From Thermoleophilia bacterium UBA6103 (GTDB taxonomy: Bacteria; Actinomycetota; Thermoleophilia; UBA2241): a stretch of DNA of 7,731 nt. This document shows positions 6,084 through 7,731 of this stretch, piece by piece (position 1 is the stretch's first letter; every line of letters begins with the position of its first letter). Location of the stretch: positions 1 through 7,731 of the forward strand of contig DIWP01000016.1 of NCBI GenBank assembly GCA_002423545.1. Reading direction: 5' to 3'. The notes beneath the pieces are model-generated. The model made no database searches. It was not told where the DNA came from and worked only from the letters and a program-made list of their open reading frames with translations. Both the position numbers and the translations under genes were made by a program.

Positions 6084-7127
6084 TCAGTCGTCATGAGCGA
6101 GGAGCGGTCGGAGCGTGTCGACCACCACCTCGGCGATCACCGCATTGCCGGCGGCGTTGTTGTGGATGCCGTCGGTCTTGTACTGTGCGGCTGCGAAGCC
6201 GGCGTAGTCGCCGATGCGTTCGTCGTGGGCTACATCGGCGACCGCGTCGGCCACGGCCGGCCAGCGTTCCCTGATGGCGTGGTTGAGCAGGCGGCGCTGG
6301 CGCTCGAAACGGCTGCCCGACCTGGTCGGTATCCGCGGCAGCACCGTCAGGATCACGACCTTCCACCCGCGGCGGCGGCGATCACGGCAGTACCGCTCCA
6401 GCTCCCTCCAGATGCGTTTGGCGGTGTGGGTGCGGTTGAGGTCGTTGGTGCCCGCCCACACGACCACGATGTTCTGCCGGGCAGCAGGCGCGAACAGCGG
6501 GTCGATCTCGCAGGCCGCGTCGTCGAGCATGTCGCTCCACTCCTGGCCGGGAACGGCTACGTTGACGGCGGTGACCCGGCTTGGAAGCCGCTGCAGAGCG
6601 ACGCTGGGGTAGTCCTCGCCGGCAGCGGTGCCGGTGCCGTACGTGAGGGAGTCGCCGTCGAAGACGATCAGCGTGTCGCCGGCCGCCACCTCCGGGACGG
6701 CGACCGCCTCACCGTCCTCTTCGTCGCCGTCCGCCTCGCCGCCCGTCGGCTGCCCGGTCCCATCGCCGCCCGCGTCGCTCTCAGCCGCCCCGTCCGCCTC
6801 GTCGATCCCCATCGTCGTCCCATCGCCGGCGACTGTGGCCGCCTGCTGCGTCGCGACGTCGTCGGTGCAGACTGTGGGCCCCGGCCCGGCGGCCGGCTCG
6901 CCGTCGCCGAGGGAGGCGGCACAGCCGGCAAGCGCGACGGTCGCCGCCAGCGCGACCAGCGCGACCAGCGACATGAGCGCGAGCGATCTGGTCCGGGCGG
7001 TGGTCGGCACGGGTGCGAGCGATCTGCGCCGGGTAGCCGGCGCGGGACCCGCGAGCGTGCGAGACCGGCGCTGTGTCCGCCGGTCCGGCGTGCTCGAGTC
7101 GAGCAGAGCATGGTGCGAGCCGGGCAT
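6084..7127 (-). CDS. SGNH/GDSL hydrolase, predicted lipoprotein (paralogue 2)
   Basis: Predicted exported ester hydrolase of 347 residues from the ATG at 7127. The hydrophobic segment 50-68 ends in ALAGC with Cys69, a lipobox. It is preceded by about 50 residues rich in Arg, Ser and Thr, which is long for a signal peptide; a GTG at 7010 would give a conventional one, but neither start has a clear ribosome binding site. Residues 71-148 are a Gly/Asp/Glu/Ala-rich linker. Block I is IVFDGDSLTYGTG (154-166) with Ser160; block II Gly194 in AVPGQ; block III GTND (226-229) with Asn228; block V DGIH (319-322) with the Asp319/His322 pair. All canonical residues are present. It aligns along the whole catalytic domain with the downstream hydrolase, so the two are tandem paralogues. 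The aminotransferase ends 40 nt upstream. Frames extending beyond 7127 into the aminotransferase are shadows. Confidence 0.88.
   Translation of the reverse strand: MPGSHHALLDSSTPDRRTQRRSRTLAGPAPATRRRSLAPVPTTARTRSLALMSLVALVALAATVALAGCAASLGDGEPAAGPGPTVCTDDVATQQAATVAGDGTTMGIDEADGAAESDAGGDGTGQPTGGEADGDEEDGEAVAVPEVAAGDTLIVFDGDSLTYGTGTAAGEDYPSVALQRLPSRVTAVNVAVPGQEWSDMLDDAACEIDPLFAPAARQNIVVVWAGTNDLNRTHTAKRIWRELERYCRDRRRRGWKVVILTVLPRIPTRSGSRFERQRRLLNHAIRERWPAVADAVADVAHDERIGDYAGFAAAQYKTDGIHNNAAGNAVIAEVVVDTLRPLLAHDD
6979..7026. repeat. 12-bp direct repeat in the N-terminal coding region of paralogue 2
   Basis: GCGAGCGATCTG occurs at 6979-6990 and again at 7015-7026, exactly 36 bp apart, so the reading frame is kept and RSLA is encoded twice. 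Next to it, at about 6952-6969, GCGACCAGC is repeated in tandem, encoding the repeated LVA of the signal segment. It looks like local in-frame duplication. Confidence 0.6.
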
Positions 7128-7167
7128 ACGGCATCTATGGTATCGCGGCTCTGTGCGGCGGCGACGA
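7128..7167 (-). promoter_or_regulatory. Short gap with a possible -10 element before paralogue 2
   Basis: On the minus strand TACCAT at 7142-7137 fits a TAnnnT -10 hexamer. A start 7 nt downstream would place transcription about 3 nt before the ATG at 7127, an almost leaderless message. No good -35 is visible, and no ribosome binding site is seen. The simpler alternative is read-through from the aminotransferase gene. Confidence 0.2.
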
Positions 7168-7731
7168 TCAGCCGTCTGCGCCAAGCAGATCGTCGACGAT
7201 CGCCAGCACCTGCGGCAGCGCTTCCCGGCCGAGTCCGATGCGGATGTGCCGGTCGCCGTAGCCGAAGACACCGGCCGGCGCCGCCATGACGTCCCGCTCC
7301 TCGATGAGACGGCGAGCAAGCTCGGTGGCGCTCAGCGACTCGTCCAGGCGCGGGAAGCAGACGCTGCCGGCCCTGGGGCGCACCCAGCACAGGACGTCAC
7401 TGTGCGCCTCCACGAGCCGCTCGACCTCGTCGAGATTGCGCCGGATACGTTCTACATGGCGAGTGACGATGCGCTCGTGGTTGCGCAGCGCAACGGTCGC
7501 CAGGATCTCGCTGGGGGCGCTGCCGCAGATGGTCAGGTAGTCCTTGAACGCCTGCAGCCGGGCGCGCAGCTCGGCGTCGTGCGTCACCAGCCAGCCCACC
7601 CTGAGGCCGGCCAGGCCGTACGTCTTGGACATGCCGAACAGGGCGACCGCGCGGTCGTAGACCTCGGGTGCTGACGGCAGGCGGTCCGACGGGTCCTGCT
7701 CGAGGAAGCGGTACATCTCGTCGCAGAAGAG
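7168..7731 (-). CDS. PLP-dependent class I/II aminotransferase, C-terminal part (cut by right edge)
   Basis: The visible 187 residues are the C-terminal half of a fold-type I PLP enzyme; the N-terminus lies beyond the window and the frame is open to the last base. The visible part starts with LFCDEMYRFLE, where Asp4 and Tyr7 match the cofactor-contacting Asp and Tyr of the family. GMSKTYGLAGLRVGW (33-47) carries the Schiff-base Lys36 and Arg44. HIRIGLGR (172-179) contains Arg174, expected to bind the substrate alpha-carboxylate. The segment FKDYLTICGSAPSEI (62-76) resembles the capreomycidine synthase-like branch of these aminotransferases, but half a protein is not enough to name a substrate. 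The internal ATG at 7716 is not the start. It is probably the first visible gene of the operon with the SGNH hydrolases and the methyltransferase. Confidence 0.9.
   Translation of the reverse strand, partial: LFCDEMYRFLEQDPSDRLPSAPEVYDRAVALFGMSKTYGLAGLRVGWLVTHDAELRARLQAFKDYLTICGSAPSEILATVALRNHERIVTRHVERIRRNLDEVERLVEAHSDVLCWVRPRAGSVCFPRLDESLSATELARRLIEERDVMAAPAGVFGYGDRHIRIGLGREALPQVLAIVDDLLGADG

Noticed and set aside
6093..7289. Long plus-strand open frame over the SGNH gene
   Set aside because: Antisense shadow of a gene with all four SGNH blocks; Val/Ala/Arg/Gly-rich with no recognisable domain.
1..7731. CRISPR array, tRNA, rRNA, insertion sequence
   Set aside because: No regularly spaced repeats, no cloverleaf-like conserved segments, no transposase motifs and no terminal inverted repeats were seen on reading.

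Overview
The window is very GC-rich. Real reading frames stand out by almost exclusive G/C at third codon positions, and shadow open frames are long on both strands. Two of the proteins carry lipoprotein signal peptides followed by Ser/Pro-rich or Asp/Gly-rich linkers. The gene mix (TrkH, a TM1586-type nitroreductase, SGNH lipoproteins, a coclaurine-N-methyltransferase-like enzyme) fits a high-GC bacterium, most likely an actinobacterium or a relative. This is a judgement from composition and gene style; no rRNA, tRNA or other decisive marker is present.

Layout, left to right. (1) At the left edge the first few codons of a minus-strand gene run off the window. (2) Positions 196-1329 (-) encode an aldo/keto reductase with a complete catalytic tetrad and an unusual N-terminal tail. 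A coding-like tail in another frame follows its stop. (3) A divergent intergenic region of about 150 bp separates it from (4) a TrkH-type potassium channel/transporter subunit at 1479-2933 (+), the only convincing plus-strand gene. (5) A TM1586-type nitroreductase at 2908-3888 (-) converges on TrkH, and their 3' ends overlap by 26 bp. (6) Four genes then lie on the minus strand and read leftward: a PLP-dependent class I/II aminotransferase (7168 to beyond the right edge), two paralogous SGNH/GDSL hydrolases predicted to be secreted lipoproteins (6084-7127 and 5271-6077), and a SAM-dependent methyltransferase of the CFA synthase / coclaurine N-methyltransferase type (4003-5253). Gaps of 40, 6 and 17 nt between them suggest one operon, with tight translational coupling of the last three.

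The operon is the most interesting part. It pairs two diverged exported ester hydrolases with a cytoplasmic methyltransferase whose family acts on lipid acyl chains or amines, and with an aminotransferase. A role in modifying a lipid or an amine-containing envelope or secreted metabolite is a reasonable hypothesis, but the substrate cannot be read from the sequence. A second recurring theme is low-complexity Gly/Ala/Asp/Ser/Pro insertions: they interrupt conserved domains of the methyltransferase (twice) and the nitroreductase, and similar sequence forms the N-terminal extension of the aldo/keto reductase and the linkers of both hydrolases. No mobile element, CRISPR array, tRNA or rRNA was seen.
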